A stretch of DNA of 64,000 bases, from assembly GCF_021018895.1 (NCBI RefSeq), contig NC_079387.1:5603083-5667082 (forward strand), given 5' to 3'. Position numbers and translations under genes: made by a program. This stretch comes from Seriola aureovittata (lineage: Eukaryota > Chordata > Actinopteri > Carangiformes > Carangidae). Positions 1-12,960 of this stretch are shown here, piece by piece. Positions within the stretch are counted from its first letter, which is position 1; each line of letters starts with the position of its first letter. The notes beneath the pieces were generated by a model. That model made no database searches, was not told the origin of the DNA, and saw only the letters and a list, made by a program, of their open reading frames with translations.

Positions 1-706
1 CACACACACACCATGCCGAACAACAACTGGGTCATGGCCAACAGTGTCCTGGTGTGTGTGTGTGTGTCTGTGTGTGTGTATGTGTGTGTGCCCATCCCCA
101 TCCCCGAACACAAAGCTTGAATTAGAGTGGATCAGAAAAACCAGCAGCAACCAGACAAACATTCAAATATTACTGATGTCACAGGAATTCAAGCTCGACT
201 GTTCAGCTCTGGTCACTCACATTAATATCACGTTTATTTAAACTGAGTTTTCTAGAAATTATCCCAGTTCTAAAGATGCTTAATATGACCATTACTGCCG
301 CACTACATTCAGTGTAGACACTTCAATGTGATCCGGTACAGAGGTAAAAACAAGCAGTCTGTGTGGCATTACAGGCTTCTAAAACCTGCATCATTATTTT
401 ATATTAATTTAGGTCTAAAACACATAAAAACCCAGTTTCATTTCAAATCATTTTAACTCTAAAAATCTGCAAATTTGTGATTTTTTATATATTATTCACA
501 CCGTCAGCTGTGTGTCATGCAGCTATTTAATTATCTATATTCATTTTCTGCAAGATGGCGATTTAAAAGTGACGCGCTCCTCCTCCAAACAATGGCTTCA
601 GGCTCGACGCCGTCACTGGCAGCGAGCCCTGATCTACTGAATAGATGGTTCGCATCATCATCTCAAAACAACACACCACTGTCCCTCTGTCTGCGCTGCC
701 GTCACA

Positions 707-740
<34 letters not shown>

Positions 741-2505
741 ACACACAGAGACACACACCCGTTCAGAGGCCGAGTTCCCCATTCAGTCTTCAAAGAAAAC
801 GCGTTCAAACATGTCGCAAAAACGACCGATTGGACATCCAATCATCTGCGACGACAACTAATTGAAATAAGTTTAAACCACCAGACTATACTTCCTCTTG
901 TTCTGCAGTAAATGCAGGTAGAGTCTGAATAGACAGAGCAGCAGAGCCAACACATGGATGATCATGCTGTGCTGTGAGTATCTGACAGCTACCACACTGG
1001 CCTGGTAGCTGGTTCGACCTTTTCTGCACCTGGAAGGTCACCGCTTTTGCACTGAACCTCTCACCTGCAACAGGAACAAACGCCCTGCAACAAGACTCGC
1101 TCCCTCGTGGGAATAGCTGTTGGGAGATCTGTGGTCTGCTCACTGAACTACAAAGCATGTACTCGCAATCTTGTGGGTTTAAATCCAGGTCCTCCTCCCT
1201 TCCTCTCTCTCCACCATTAGAGGAAAAAAAAAAAACATTCAGTAAAAGCTCAGCTGAGAGTAAAACCACCAGATATAACTACAGCCTTGGTTTGTTTTTT
1301 TTTTAGCTGCCTCTGGCCATAGCTTACCAGTCAACTACACAGAACAAAGAACATGAAAACTGAGAAAGATGGAGTGGGGAGAGAGAAAGGAAAATGACAT
1401 CCGCAGAGAGAAGGAGAAGGAGGCAGCCAGTAAGTCAAGAATCCAGGAGGACTGTGTTTTTACTTGCCCTAAAAGAAACTTGCAGCTGTAGGAAAAACCA
1501 GACACGACTTTTTTTTACATAATGACATCATGCACTTATCTCTTGGAGATAACTAACACCTCCTTGCATGAGGTGTTAGCATAATGTGCATGTGATTACC
1601 AGCATGTTTAAGTGGATATGCACCACAGAAGTTGCATAAAACGACCTCCTCATAGAGGAAAGTAAACGTCGAGAGTACAGAGACTTTCTCCCAGCACTCT
1701 GATCCTCGTAATAAGCTGGTAACCGTTGTAACTGTGGTGAAGTCGAGTAGGTCAGAATCAAAAAGGTCAGCGGCCCTCAAGAGAAAGTGATCCCTCTTTT
1801 CAAAAGCCTGTAGGGCCACGCTGAAAAGAAATGGTCTGAATTGTCGCACAGTGCCCCAGCACAGGAAATGCAGCTTTTCAAAGTAATTTCATCATCAAGT
1901 TCTAAAAGTTTCTTATTTATTTTTATTTTATTTTGACATACGACAGCAGGTTTGCACAATGTACATAAAGCATGTTAAAGGGAGCACTGCACCAAATTTA
2001 TAGTTCAAGTTTATTTTGAAGAAATTACTGTTTGCCAGGTCGGGAGGGTAAAATGAAAAGGAATACTTTTGAGTTGCATTGTGGGAAGTGTAGGATCCAG
2101 TCTTGCAACCCCCCCAACTAAAACTACACAATGAAACTTAGCCATATAACTAAAAACATTTGGATGCCATAAGTCCAAACATGACATAATCATTATGTGA
2201 CAGTAGTCCTCATAATGGAGCTGTGGGATCAATACGTTTGACTTCCTCCCCCCTCGGGGGTCATTAAAGATTCATCCCATCTGTTTAATCCAATTTAGCT
2301 CTGTATTGACTTTATCGATTATGTTCTCTTGCTATCTCGTCCTGTTGTGTTGATATACTGAAGCTAACTACCAGCTGTTTGCTGTTAATGGCTCACGGGC
2401 ATAAAAAACATTGACTGAAAGGAACAGTGCGTTACATGAGCTGCCGCTGCTGCCAAATCCAATACCATCAAGTGTTTTTAAAGCAATGTTTCCTATTCTT
2501 CTGAG

Positions 2506-2547
<42 letters not shown>

Positions 2548-2677
2548 CCATGTGGCAGATTGCCTTCTGGGAGCTTAGCTGAGACTTGTCAACTTCTAAT
2601 CTTGACTTGGCAAAAAGCAACGCTCTGCAAGGTTGATGCCTAGGTACTTACTATCTGTGTGTGTTTCTGAGTGTGTG

Positions 2678-2727
<50 letters not shown>

Positions 2728-4100
2728 TGTGTGTGTGTGGGCTCATACAGTCCATCTGCTCGCAGAGCAAACACACACAAACACACCGCACTGTACACAC
2801 ACCTGAAAAAACCCCACAGAGAGCCAAGAAAAGCAAGACAAAGTCTCTATGGATTGTTGTCAACACTCATATACTCTTATTATATTATGAGAGAGTCAAC
2901 CAATGGACACACAGAGACACAGCTGAGAGTGGAAATAAAAGGGAAGAGATGTTGACATTCAAACACTCAAAGGGGTTTTGTCCTCATGTTGCTCTGACAC
3001 TGACAAGAGGAAACGCTGTGTGTTAATGGGACAAACGTGATTAACATGCCATCAGGGTGCGCTGATGTGTACTGTACTGAGTGAGGAAGGACAAACCTCA
3101 CAAAAAAAAACACACACACACACACACACGCACTCTGTCCACTTTAGATTGGATTATGTAACTGATGGACAGTAATGCCTTGAGTAAGAAAAAGCATCTT
3201 TGTGCAATGAGACAAAATCGATGTGGATAACAAAGTCAGGTCATGTTCATTCATTTAAATCATTCATAAAGTTGTTTACGCTCATTTATGAACTGCTTTT
3301 ATTTCTATTTATAAAGCAGGGGTGATTTGTTACACAATGATGATTCTTCTGAATGTTTATGTGTGTGAGCTATGATAGTTTATGACCGGTCTGTTCAACA
3401 TTTTGTCCAACATATTTAATAACTACTGGCCAGATTGCAATATTTCTGGAAGGATATTCATGGCCCCCAGAAGATGATTCATGGTGACATTGCTGACTTC
3501 CTGGTCTAAGCTTTTTTCTTGTTTCCACAAACACATTTTTTTGGTAAAGATTCTATGAATGATTTTTGTAAAAGAATTGTGAGATGAACGTAATTCTTTT
3601 TCTAGTTATCTCAGACTTGCTTGTGGTGGTTTTTGCGCAGTCTCTGTCTCTTACAGTCTTTGGTCTTGAACGCATGCAGTTGGCTTTTCAGCCAGTGAGT
3701 TGTCAGTCTCCTTAAAGAGATTTTACAAGGCTTTAATATCACATGTATGGTTCCATACAAGTGATAAAAACCATAACATCCTCGTTTTTTAGAGATTTAG
3801 TTTCATGGACAAATGTGTGGAAAGATATACTTTCATAGTTAGCTTGAAACGTGCAAGAATGTGTCATACCTAATATAATAACTGTTAAATATTTGAAAAG
3901 TATTTTAAATCATGCAGGAACGTGTATGTGCATGCTTTAATCTGCGCTTCAATGATACAAACGCATAAAAACATTGCTCCATATCACTACTCTGTAGTGT
4001 TGATTGCAGCCCTGAACCAGGTATCTAATTAACAGATATCTAATTAACATTTTTGCATAGTTATTAGGATGTGATGAACACTGAAGCTTCTCTGACTTTG
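1..4100. other. Non-coding, microsatellite-rich stretch
   Basis: No convincing exon was found here. It holds GT/CA microsatellites at about 50-92, 711-756, 2505-2541, 2657-2738 and 3113-3131. A weak interspersed-repeat remnant lies at 3400-3520 and resembles a common fish repeat whose text runs 'attcatggcccccagaggatg'-like; this is from memory only. Open frames across the CA tracts are low-complexity artefacts. Confidence 0.6.
1975..2110. repeat. Dispersed repeat, copy A
   Basis: This segment shares several blocks in the same order with 7010-7170. The blocks are a 'gcactgcaccaa' start, an AT-rich middle and a 'cattgtgggaa.tgtaggatcca' end. The two copies are diverged, so this looks like an old interspersed element rather than a recent duplication. 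The family was not identified. Confidence 0.45.
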
Positions 4101-4190
4101 CGGATTACAGGCTGGACGAACATAAAACACTAACTCTACTTAACCACCTGGTCTACCTGTGAAGCCATTGCACATGATAACGACACACAC

Positions 4191-4518
<328 letters not shown>

Positions 4519-4522
4519 GTAC

Positions 4523-4595
4523 CTGTCATCATCTTCAGCTGCAGCCACAGCCTGGTGATATCGTGGCAGAGTTGAGACACTCGGTTCAGAGCCAT
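4523..4595 (-). CDS. Candidate minus-strand first coding exon, gene unknown
   Basis: An ATG at 4595-4593 opens a 24-codon frame beginning MALNRVSQLC and ending LQLKMMT. It then runs into a plausible donor (gtacag) in phase 1. The residues look amphipathic and helical (leucines and charged residues alternating), unlike the low-complexity frames around it. I do not recognise the gene. The following exon would lie at lower coordinates, perhaps beyond the left edge. Three other minus-strand candidates in this window (12.5, 14.9 and 17.6 kb) also end in phase 1. That is what alternative first exons of one gene would show, but four chance frames remain possible. Confidence 0.35.
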
Positions 4596-4649
4596 TGTGG
4601 GGCATGCGGGTACATGTATGCCTCCCTCTTACACATGCACACATGCACA

Positions 4650-4808
4650 CACAAAACACACACACACACACAGTTACAACACATTCACACACGGCCACAT
4701 ATTCTGTCAGAGGACATCACGGTGAAAGTTCAGGCAGTCCATTCCGCCACAGCCGAGGACTTCAGCCGCTTACTGAGCTGTCACTGCACGGCGCAGCCCA
4801 CACACACG

Positions 4809-4839
<31 letters not shown>

Positions 4840-4978
4840 TCTCACACACACACCTCCCCCCTCCTCATTTGTGCCAGCCAGTGAGGCGGAGTTTCAGATG
4901 GCCCGCCCCCCACCAGTTTCACATTTCACAGATAGAGAAAAACTACATGTGACAGAATATGGAAAAACCTGAATAAAT

Positions 4979-5013
<35 letters not shown>
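4650..5013. repeat. CA microsatellites flanking a GC-richer island
   Basis: Short CA arrays at 4650-4671, 4800-4855 and 4984-5013 flank a GC-richer block (4700-4920). That block lies just upstream of the minus-strand ATG at 4595, where a promoter for the candidate exon could sit. No TATA box was seen. Confidence 0.5.
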
Positions 5014-5014
<1 letters not shown>

Positions 5015-7009
5015 GGAACAAGCAACAGAACTGATTAAAGTTCCTTTTCACAATCTAATTCATTTATTCACACAGGACTTCCCAGAACTGTCTGAGCTCA
5101 TTATAATAATAGAATCAAGAGTAACTGCAATTAAAAACCACATCAGACCAACATTATCCAGCTAGATTCTCTGATTATTTAACCAGACACTGTTATATTA
5201 CCACACCAAAAGCTTGTGATTATGTCTTCTGTATATTTATAACATCAAAACAAAGAGATTATTATTAATATTATAAGTGAGTATAACAAAGATGTACTTG
5301 TAGTATCTCCCCCTCCACCACACACCGTATGTTAATGATTTATTATTCTCGTTAGTCTTCGATGTTGATCGATCAGATTGCTGCATTAATGTCTGTGATT
5401 CGATCTCGATGAAATATGGTCATCAGCGGCTCAGATCAAAGATCGCTCGGTCGATAGCAATTGTTTTTTAAAAAGTCTGTTTACAGTTTGCGAGTTGATG
5501 TATTTCCTTTCCCCCTCTTGACTGAAGCCTGGAAATAAACCTAATATGTATTGTTGCATTGTAAATTTGAATAGAAATATGTAAATATGCTATAGACGGT
5601 CGCGGCGTACAGTGTAAAGGCAAGTTAACTTATCTGAAACGTGCAAAATGTGGTTAGATTTGCTCGACATCGACTGTTAAATCTCTTTATGGACAGATGT
5701 GGATGTGCTGCTTCATTCTGCCTCTACACGATGTGTTGCTATTATTACCCGGAAAATCTATGTTAGTAAAATGAATTATGGACTTATATTACTATTTGGC
5801 GAAGTATCCATCCTGATGCTGCCAGTAATGGAACACACAAAGTGGTAGATTTGAAATGATTAAACTTCTCAGTAAAGTATATTACAACCTGTAAACAAAC
5901 TCTGCACTTTACATGTTTCTGATCATTCTGAGGTGTCGTTTTTCTTAGGTTTATAACTCCATTCCCTGCCTTCCTTCCATTAGCTTCAATGTGGATGTAA
6001 TGAAAAGTCTACTTGCAGACACATGAAAGACCAACATTCATAAACTTTGTTTTTTTAATGAAAAACCAAAAATCACAAGTTCATGTTTTGTTTTTTACCT
6101 CCTGGGTTCGGTGAATGAGCTCTTGAATACAAAGCTTTGTTGCAGCTGATCTTTTAAGAGTCAGATATCTCGGACTCAGACCAACATGTGAACGCATCAG
6201 GCTGGCAGAATATTGGACTCCAAGAATGTTACTAATGTAACGCAAACATGATTTCAAATGTGTGGACTGTAACCGGTCCAAAAACAACACTCATGTTAGT
6301 GCCAGAGGGAACAGAGTTGCTAGTCTCTGCTTTTTCTCACAGTTTCTCACAGACACAAAACACACAAACACACACACACACACAATGCCAGTAAAGACAG
6401 CAGGGGGACCCAGTGTGCCACACACACACACACAGAAGCAGGGACTGGTGAAAATGTGAATCGACCCTCAGGAGGTCAGTTTATAAGACGTCGCCCTGCT
6501 GAGCTACACAAACATTTTCTGTTGCTTCAGTTTATTCGCCAGCATGTTCACACTCATTCACATCAACAGTAACTCTAACAACAGTAATACAGTAACTCCT
6601 CACATCCCCCTCGTCTGACCAACAACGCATACAGATGGCAGGCGATCATTTCTCCTGTCGCATAGTGTTCCTGCTCAACCTCGTTTCCCCTGAAGCTTCA
6701 TATGTTTTCACCACAAGCTTGGGCAGATGTATGTAAAGCAGAGGACTTCAACAATGTAACTCAATCATTCTGGCCAATTAAAAAAAAGATGGTAAAACCG
6801 AAATACAATATGCCACATATCACAATCTTTGACATTTAAAACATGAGTAAGCTCTTCTAGACAAAGTAACCTCAAAGGATGGAGTCTGAAGTACAAACAG
6901 GTGGAGGAATAATATTTAGCTTGGCTGCGGCTTTAAAATTAGCAAGTCACTTAAAAGTAATTAAAGGTTTTACGTGCTACAAGCTGCACTTTGTAGTCCT
7001 CAAAATTAA

Positions 7010-7170
7010 AGGCACTGCACCAATTTTAGTTCCCCAGGATTATTTGACATGGTTTTGAAGCCTAAATTTATTAACAGAAGGCTTGTATTGCGTATAGGGA
7101 GCACGGAGTTCCCAGGCAATAACAAAAAAATACTGAATGGCATTATGGGAATTGTAGGATCCACTTAAGA
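7010..7170. repeat. Dispersed repeat, copy B
   Basis: This is a diverged partner of 1975-2110. It shares 'ggcactgcaccaa' at the start and 'ggcattatgggaattgtag' near the end. It is probably an old, non-autonomous element of unidentified family. Confidence 0.45.
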
Positions 7171-7589
7171 TGGTTGTTTTTGGTGTCGTAAGCCATTTGC
7201 ATTGATTTTATTTAATGTAGATGCTTAAATCTAAATCAAGGAGAATCAGATTCATCAACAGACTGATGTTCTTTTTAAAATAGTCAAACATATGATACAC
7301 TCTTAAGTCTTCTCTGAATGATAATAGCAGTTCTTTTAATGGCAGGGGTCAACATTTACTGAAATATCAAATAAAATATGGAAATGTCTCAGGGGCAATG
7401 GTGGTAGGAATTATAGAGATTAGGCACGAGGAGATGAAAAAAAAAAAAAAAAAAACAAGGATGTGTGAGATTAAGAATTAGATTAAGGTTAAAATAAAGA
7501 CGAATCTCTCCGCCTAGTCTGAGGTCAGGAGCGTTTGAGCCGAGAGGATTTGAAAAGATCTGAATGTGACAATGAAGGTTTTTTGCAAT

Positions 7590-7590
<1 letters not shown>

Positions 7591-7652
<62 letters not shown>
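7591..7652. repeat. (GT)n microsatellite
   Basis: About 60 bp of uninterrupted GT dinucleotide. The overlapping frames (runs of Cys-Val or Thr-His) are artefacts of the repeat. Confidence 0.95.
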
Positions 7653-7655
<3 letters not shown>

Positions 7656-10600
7656 CTTGTGTCAGATTTAGATGATAGAGCATGTTGGCCATGGGACAGG
7701 AAAAGGCAGAGGGTTTATAATGGTTCATTTCCTGTCTCTAGTGATTTGTCCCCCAGAAGCTCTGACAGCCGCCGGTTTCACCCACTGATCGCTGATTTAC
7801 AGTAACAGACACATTTGATCTATTCTCCAAATGCTTTGATTTATGTTTGTTCAAACAAGTAAAGTCAGACCTCAGAATGAGTTTATTTGTGTTCTGGCAC
7901 ATTAGGAGATAAGTAAAGACGACCAGTTTTTCAGTTCAGTTTTGTTCCGTTACTCGAGACAGAAATAATTAACAGTGGCTCTAGTAACTTTTCAAACACT
8001 TCAGCAATTCACTCTGTAATATTAAAGGATCATTCTGGTTTATAACCATCTGGATCTTAAATGCAACACACCCTGGCGACATCTGACATGAGTCACAACA
8101 CACACTGTAACTGTTTTTCTTGTTAACCAGGACACTGGTGGCCTCCTCAGGATATGACACTATCTTACTTCTCAGCACTCATCTCAGTTCTTTAAAAAAA
8201 AAAAAAAAAGGAAGAAAAAAAGCCCAATATTTCAGACATTCACTTTTGATTTTACCTAAAAAATAACATGGTTTCAATTATCAGAAATGGGTGATAGAAT
8301 CTGAAAACGAGGCCCAAGTTGTACTAAAGCAGAATCATCCTTTTAGTATTGTATTTGTATGTCTTTTTTTAAGTCACTGTCCAATTATGCACCAGCTAGG
8401 CCCTACATTTTTATATATACGAGATAATTCAACTAGAATTTTTTTACTATACTTTCACATGATCTATTCAATACTAAGGTGTAATTACAGCTAATGACTT
8501 CACCCTTAACTCACTTTAAACTTCAGTACACTCCAGAAGTTTGATGCAGGCAGTGGATTTTATTAGTTTTTGTGAAACTTCCTGTATGACACCTCTCAAC
8601 AACTGACAGCAGCCACATGATGGGAGTTATTATGGCAGGAGCTTTGAGCTTCTTTTATGAAAGGGTCATCATGCTAGAGCGGCTCAAATTAAATTTACTT
8701 CCTGTCGTTTTCAGGAGTTCATGTGTTCGACTTAAACTGAGGAAAAAAAGGCTGATAAGTATTTAGCAGAGCAGGGGTTAAAAGGATACATGCAAAGCCT
8801 CTAGGTTAAAAATATTTAATGATGTGTGAATGTGCATGTGTGCGTGTTTACATGGGATGCAGAGCAGACTTCGGTGTGTGAATACGGGATGTAAGGCAGA
8901 CCTGTATGTGGGATGTGGTGCAGACGACAGCTAGAATAACTCCCAGCTGAATTATTTATTTGAGACCCCCCCCCCCCCGCACACACACATACACACCACC
9001 ATGTCTGTGTTGGCAAAGACGAAACACTATTGACTCCTTCCGCTCCAGGATCAAACACTATTGGCCGGCTAGAGCATAAACAGGAAGACACCAACAGAGA
9101 AGTGACTCATGGGACAAAACAAGAAGCAGAGGAGAAGTAGGAGGATGAAAAAGGTGTGAACAAGTGGCAAAACAATTGGACCACTCTACAGCTTGGAGAT
9201 GAGGACGTGCAGCAGGTTGCAGTTGTTTGGTCCATGGTCCAAGATTACAGTCCTCACATACTGGACGTGTTGACTTGTCACATAGACTTGACAGAAGGCA
9301 GCCTGTTTGGCTGGGTTAGGGGTTAAGACAGACTCCTGTGTCCCATCTGTCAAAATAAACTGTCTCCATAAATGTCTGACTGCAAAAAAAAAAAAAAACA
9401 TGTCACTTTGAGTTAGAGCCGGGTTAGCTAAATTTCATTTGCAGAAATTACTTTCTAGACAGAGAAAATTAACCATTACTATATTGGGACAGTTGGAATT
9501 TTTTTATAGAATAAAATTCAACCTCGGATCCATCGTTTATCTATTAATTATTACTCAGCAGTTGCATTGATAAGATTCCAGAAACAGGAAGTCTGCCGAA
9601 ACACAGCTCTTGACAGCCTAATTACGACGAGCTGAAGTTGACCCGGTCAGAGCAGGCTAAACATAACATGCACACAGAAACTGCTAATTAACTAAAGAGC
9701 GTGGCGCTCAGGAATTACATAATCTCAATCACCTAATGAAGTTATAAAACTTAAGTGTCTGTTGCACTGTGAAGACAATGGGACATTCAACATGGAAATA
9801 AGATCTAGTTCTTACACAGTTATGTTATCCACACCTCTGCGTGCTAGTTCCCTTTATTAAATGAATTCTTTTTATATGTTCATCTTCTAATCATTGGATG
9901 TGTTTTCTATCAAAATGACACGCCATAATTTAGGGAATCTTGATTCTAAATAAGTAAATAAGTTTTTGAAAATGATTCAGTAGTTTTTGAAGGTTGCAGC
10001 ACAAATGGATTCATGTTAAAAGGTGACAGGAGTGTGGTGGGGGATCCAAAGGGAAACATTTTTCTTTTATTTGGAGTGAAGATGTGTCCAGATTATATGG
10101 AAGGGTTAGGGTTAATAATAATAATAATAGGGGCAATAATAATGTGCAGTGCTATGAATAGCGCTTTCGAGAAGGTCACAAGCTTGTACATTTAAGTTTG
10201 CACCTGTCAACTCTGATTTAAGAGCCTCTATATTAAGCTCTGTGCTTGGAGGCTTGATTTTGAAGCGCTTTCAAAAGCAACGAGATGCCATTAAAAAGGA
10301 CATAAAGCCAATGTCGACTCATGTTAAAAGAATCAACTTATTGTTTAGTCTTTCTAAAAACACTTCATCTGTTGGCTAAAATCAGCGCCAGCATCTCTGC
10401 CGGCCTCTGATCAATAAAAGTAGGTCGTCTGTTCATAACTCTTTGCACTTAGATTGCCTTAGTTTTATTTTTATATTACAATCAAATGACTAGAGTAAAA
10501 CTCATACTTTGCACATGTGACTGATTTTGTCACAAGTCTTTTATTATTTTACAAGAAACAACCCTCATCCAGGTTTCCTATGTCAGAACGCTGCGACCTC

Positions 10601-12470
10601 GTTTACAGTCGGTCATTAATCCTCCATGTTCTAACCCAATAAGACAAATTCAATACTGCCGGGATGCTGCACAGACTACAATGAAGGCTCAAATCCAACT
10701 CACAACCCTCCAATAAAGTCGGTGCTGAAAGGAGTTTGACTAAGAGGTGATGCGGGTTTAAATCACAAGAAGTGCTGTGTCATAATTTCATATTCAGATA
10801 ACTGGCATATATGAATAGATGACTCACAGTCTCAAGACGCCCGACAGGAAAGGAATTTATTATTTATCATTACCATGATCCCAGAAACACTGAAAAAAAC
10901 CAACAAAAGATACGTTTCTAAAGAAGTGAAAAGTGAAACCAATGCCCTGGCCAAGTGTGTCCCCTGACTAGGATCCAACAGAACAAGTTTGAAAGTATTA
11001 AAAACAGAGCAAAACTGTGGAAAACCAGCAATGATCGTGATGAGCAGGGGTTTTAGCTCGAGATGTCACCGGGTGTCAAACGGGTCAAAGAAACCAAAAG
11101 TGTGACAGTGTCAGATAGAGAGAGATGGGATAAGGAAGATAAACATGAGATTAGCCGTGAAAGAGGAAGTTTTGAAAGTCATGATGGTCATTGTTCAGGA
11201 AAACAGGACTGCTGACCATCACAAAACCATGTGATTTTGATGGTGCATCAAAATGAAATGTTTATTCCCCAAATCCTGCGAGCACAAGCACTTTTGAATT
11301 TTGTAGCCACCCTCGTTTTTATCCAAGAACAAACAGGTGATGGGAAATGCGAGTCGGTATGGCAACAGCGAGGGGGGAAAATAAGATCAAGAGCAAAAAC
11401 GCAGCACTTGTCTCTTTGACACAGCATTTCTAGAATAGCTCCTGCTAAAAATACACGTATCGTCTCTAAATACAGACCAAAGCTCACAGGAAGTGGACCA
11501 GAATAGACCTGAAGCATCTCTGACAAGCCAGCAGCATCTTAACATCATCCAGCAAACTGCACACTTCCCACAATGCATGCAGACACCCAGTGTGTGATCA
11601 GTGGTGTACAAATACTCAGCAGTCTTACACACACATACACACCTAACCTCCTATCTCTGTCACACGCACACAGGCCGTCAGGTTATTATTGCACCTTTTA
11701 TTGAACCACCTTGAGTAAATAAGGATGTAGCAGTATACTGTATCGCTCTTTTCCCACATTGGTCTCCTATGATGGGCCACAGGAGACAGTTATCGCTGTG
11801 CAGCGAACCAGTGCAGCTTTATATGCTCCCTGGCTTGGAAAACGAACAGCTGAAGAGCCGGTTGACATAAACTCTTTTTACCGAGACAGCCATAATAAGA
11901 TTATGCATACTGTTTTCAGCAGCTGTAGTCGATGGTCTTTCTTCCCGGAGAACAGACGTGACAGCAGAGAAGGTTTGTTAAACATGAATTGATGCTTTCT
12001 GAATGTTTCACGTTGCAGCAGGTTGTGAGAAGTTATGAAGGACTTTTCATAAGTAGATTGAATAGTTTAAAAAAGAAAAAAAGAAAAATCTGATGACTCG
12101 AGGCAAAATCTGGATAATGATGACAACTTGATGCGAATTGCAGTTATTTAATCTAAAAAAGATGGCGATAGAAAATAGTAGGAAGCCATTTGGGTTTAGG
12201 AATTTGAAAAGAAATCCACAGCATCATATCTCAGCTTTTCATAGAGCAGAAACATGTCATGTACAAAAAATGCATCAAGTGATCATCATGTGGTGAAAAA
12301 AAAACACACACACAACTAAGAGAAAAGGCATTTGTAGAAAAGCTGCAGTTTGTGTTCATTTGTATATTTCCCATCAAATAAAAAGATTGCGATCCTCAAT
12401 TTCAACAGGAGCCCGTCCATGCACTGACACACCTTACACACTACAGTTAACCCGCAATGATAAAACTCAC

Positions 12471-12627
12471 TATGTAGCTGTTGACAGCGCTGGGCGTATC
12501 TGTAGTAGCTCTCCATCTCCTCCGGTGAGATGCAGACAAACCTCTCTCCTCCATATTCCAGTTTTCCTGCACATTCCTTCACCATGTCCCCGCGTCCGCT
12601 CTCCTCTTCCTCCCTTATCGCCTTCAT
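12471..12627 (-). CDS. Candidate minus-strand coding exon, gene unknown
   Basis: On the minus strand an open frame reads ...KLEYGGERFVCISPEEMESY, then YRYAQRCQQLH, and ends at a consensus donor (gtgagt, 12470-12465) in phase 1. The start shown is the first in-frame ATG (12627); a pyrimidine-rich acceptor-like stretch lies just before it. The true 5' border is uncertain and could extend to about 12,690. The composition (Glu, Tyr, Cys and Gln; no low complexity) looks protein-coding. No family was recognised. It could belong to the same transcription unit as the 14.9- and 17.6-kb exons. Confidence 0.35.
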
Positions 12628-12701
12628 CTCCACAGGTAGAGAGAAGAGTATCGCCTGCCTCATCCTACTCTCCTTAAACGCACCCCGTCTATCTCTCCCA
12701 T

Positions 12702-12703
<2 letters not shown>

Positions 12704-12733
<30 letters not shown>

Positions 12734-12960
12734 CACACACACACACCTGTCAAAGTTTCTTGAGCAATTACACCACACCTCTTTACTCTGCCCTTCCCCT
12801 CCCGCTGTGGAAATCTGCACACCGATATCTCACTGAGCAAAACAGTCCATGTTCAGGGTATAAATAATCATGTCGTGCCACGGAAGCTGCCACCATAACC
12901 GCACACACACACACACACACACACACATCACACACACACACACACACACACAAACAAACA
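12704..12960. repeat. CA microsatellites
   Basis: CA arrays at 12704-12748 and 12900-12960, each interrupted once, flank 150 bp of unique sequence. They lie upstream of the 12.5-kb candidate exon on the minus strand. Confidence 0.9.

Larger units (their letters stand above)
5014..12300. other. Non-coding stretch, no gene seen
   Basis: AT-rich sequence with poly(A) runs (7437-7455, 8194-8209, 9383-9398) and a 60-bp GT array (7591-7652). Open frames are short and without codon signal. One dispersed repeat copy lies at 7010-7170. Nothing else supportable was found. Confidence 0.55.

Noticed and set aside
44..241. Short open frame made largely of Cys-Val
   Set aside because: It reads through a GT microsatellite with no codon signal. 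The same holds for the frames at 563-911, 2651-3026, 4140-4972, 7525-7805, 31856-32321 and 39764-40202.
886..1269. 127-codon minus-strand frame
   Set aside because: No recognisable domain, splice signals or promoter. Parts such as LDLNPQDCEYML look like chance or old repeat sequence, so it was not listed as a gene.
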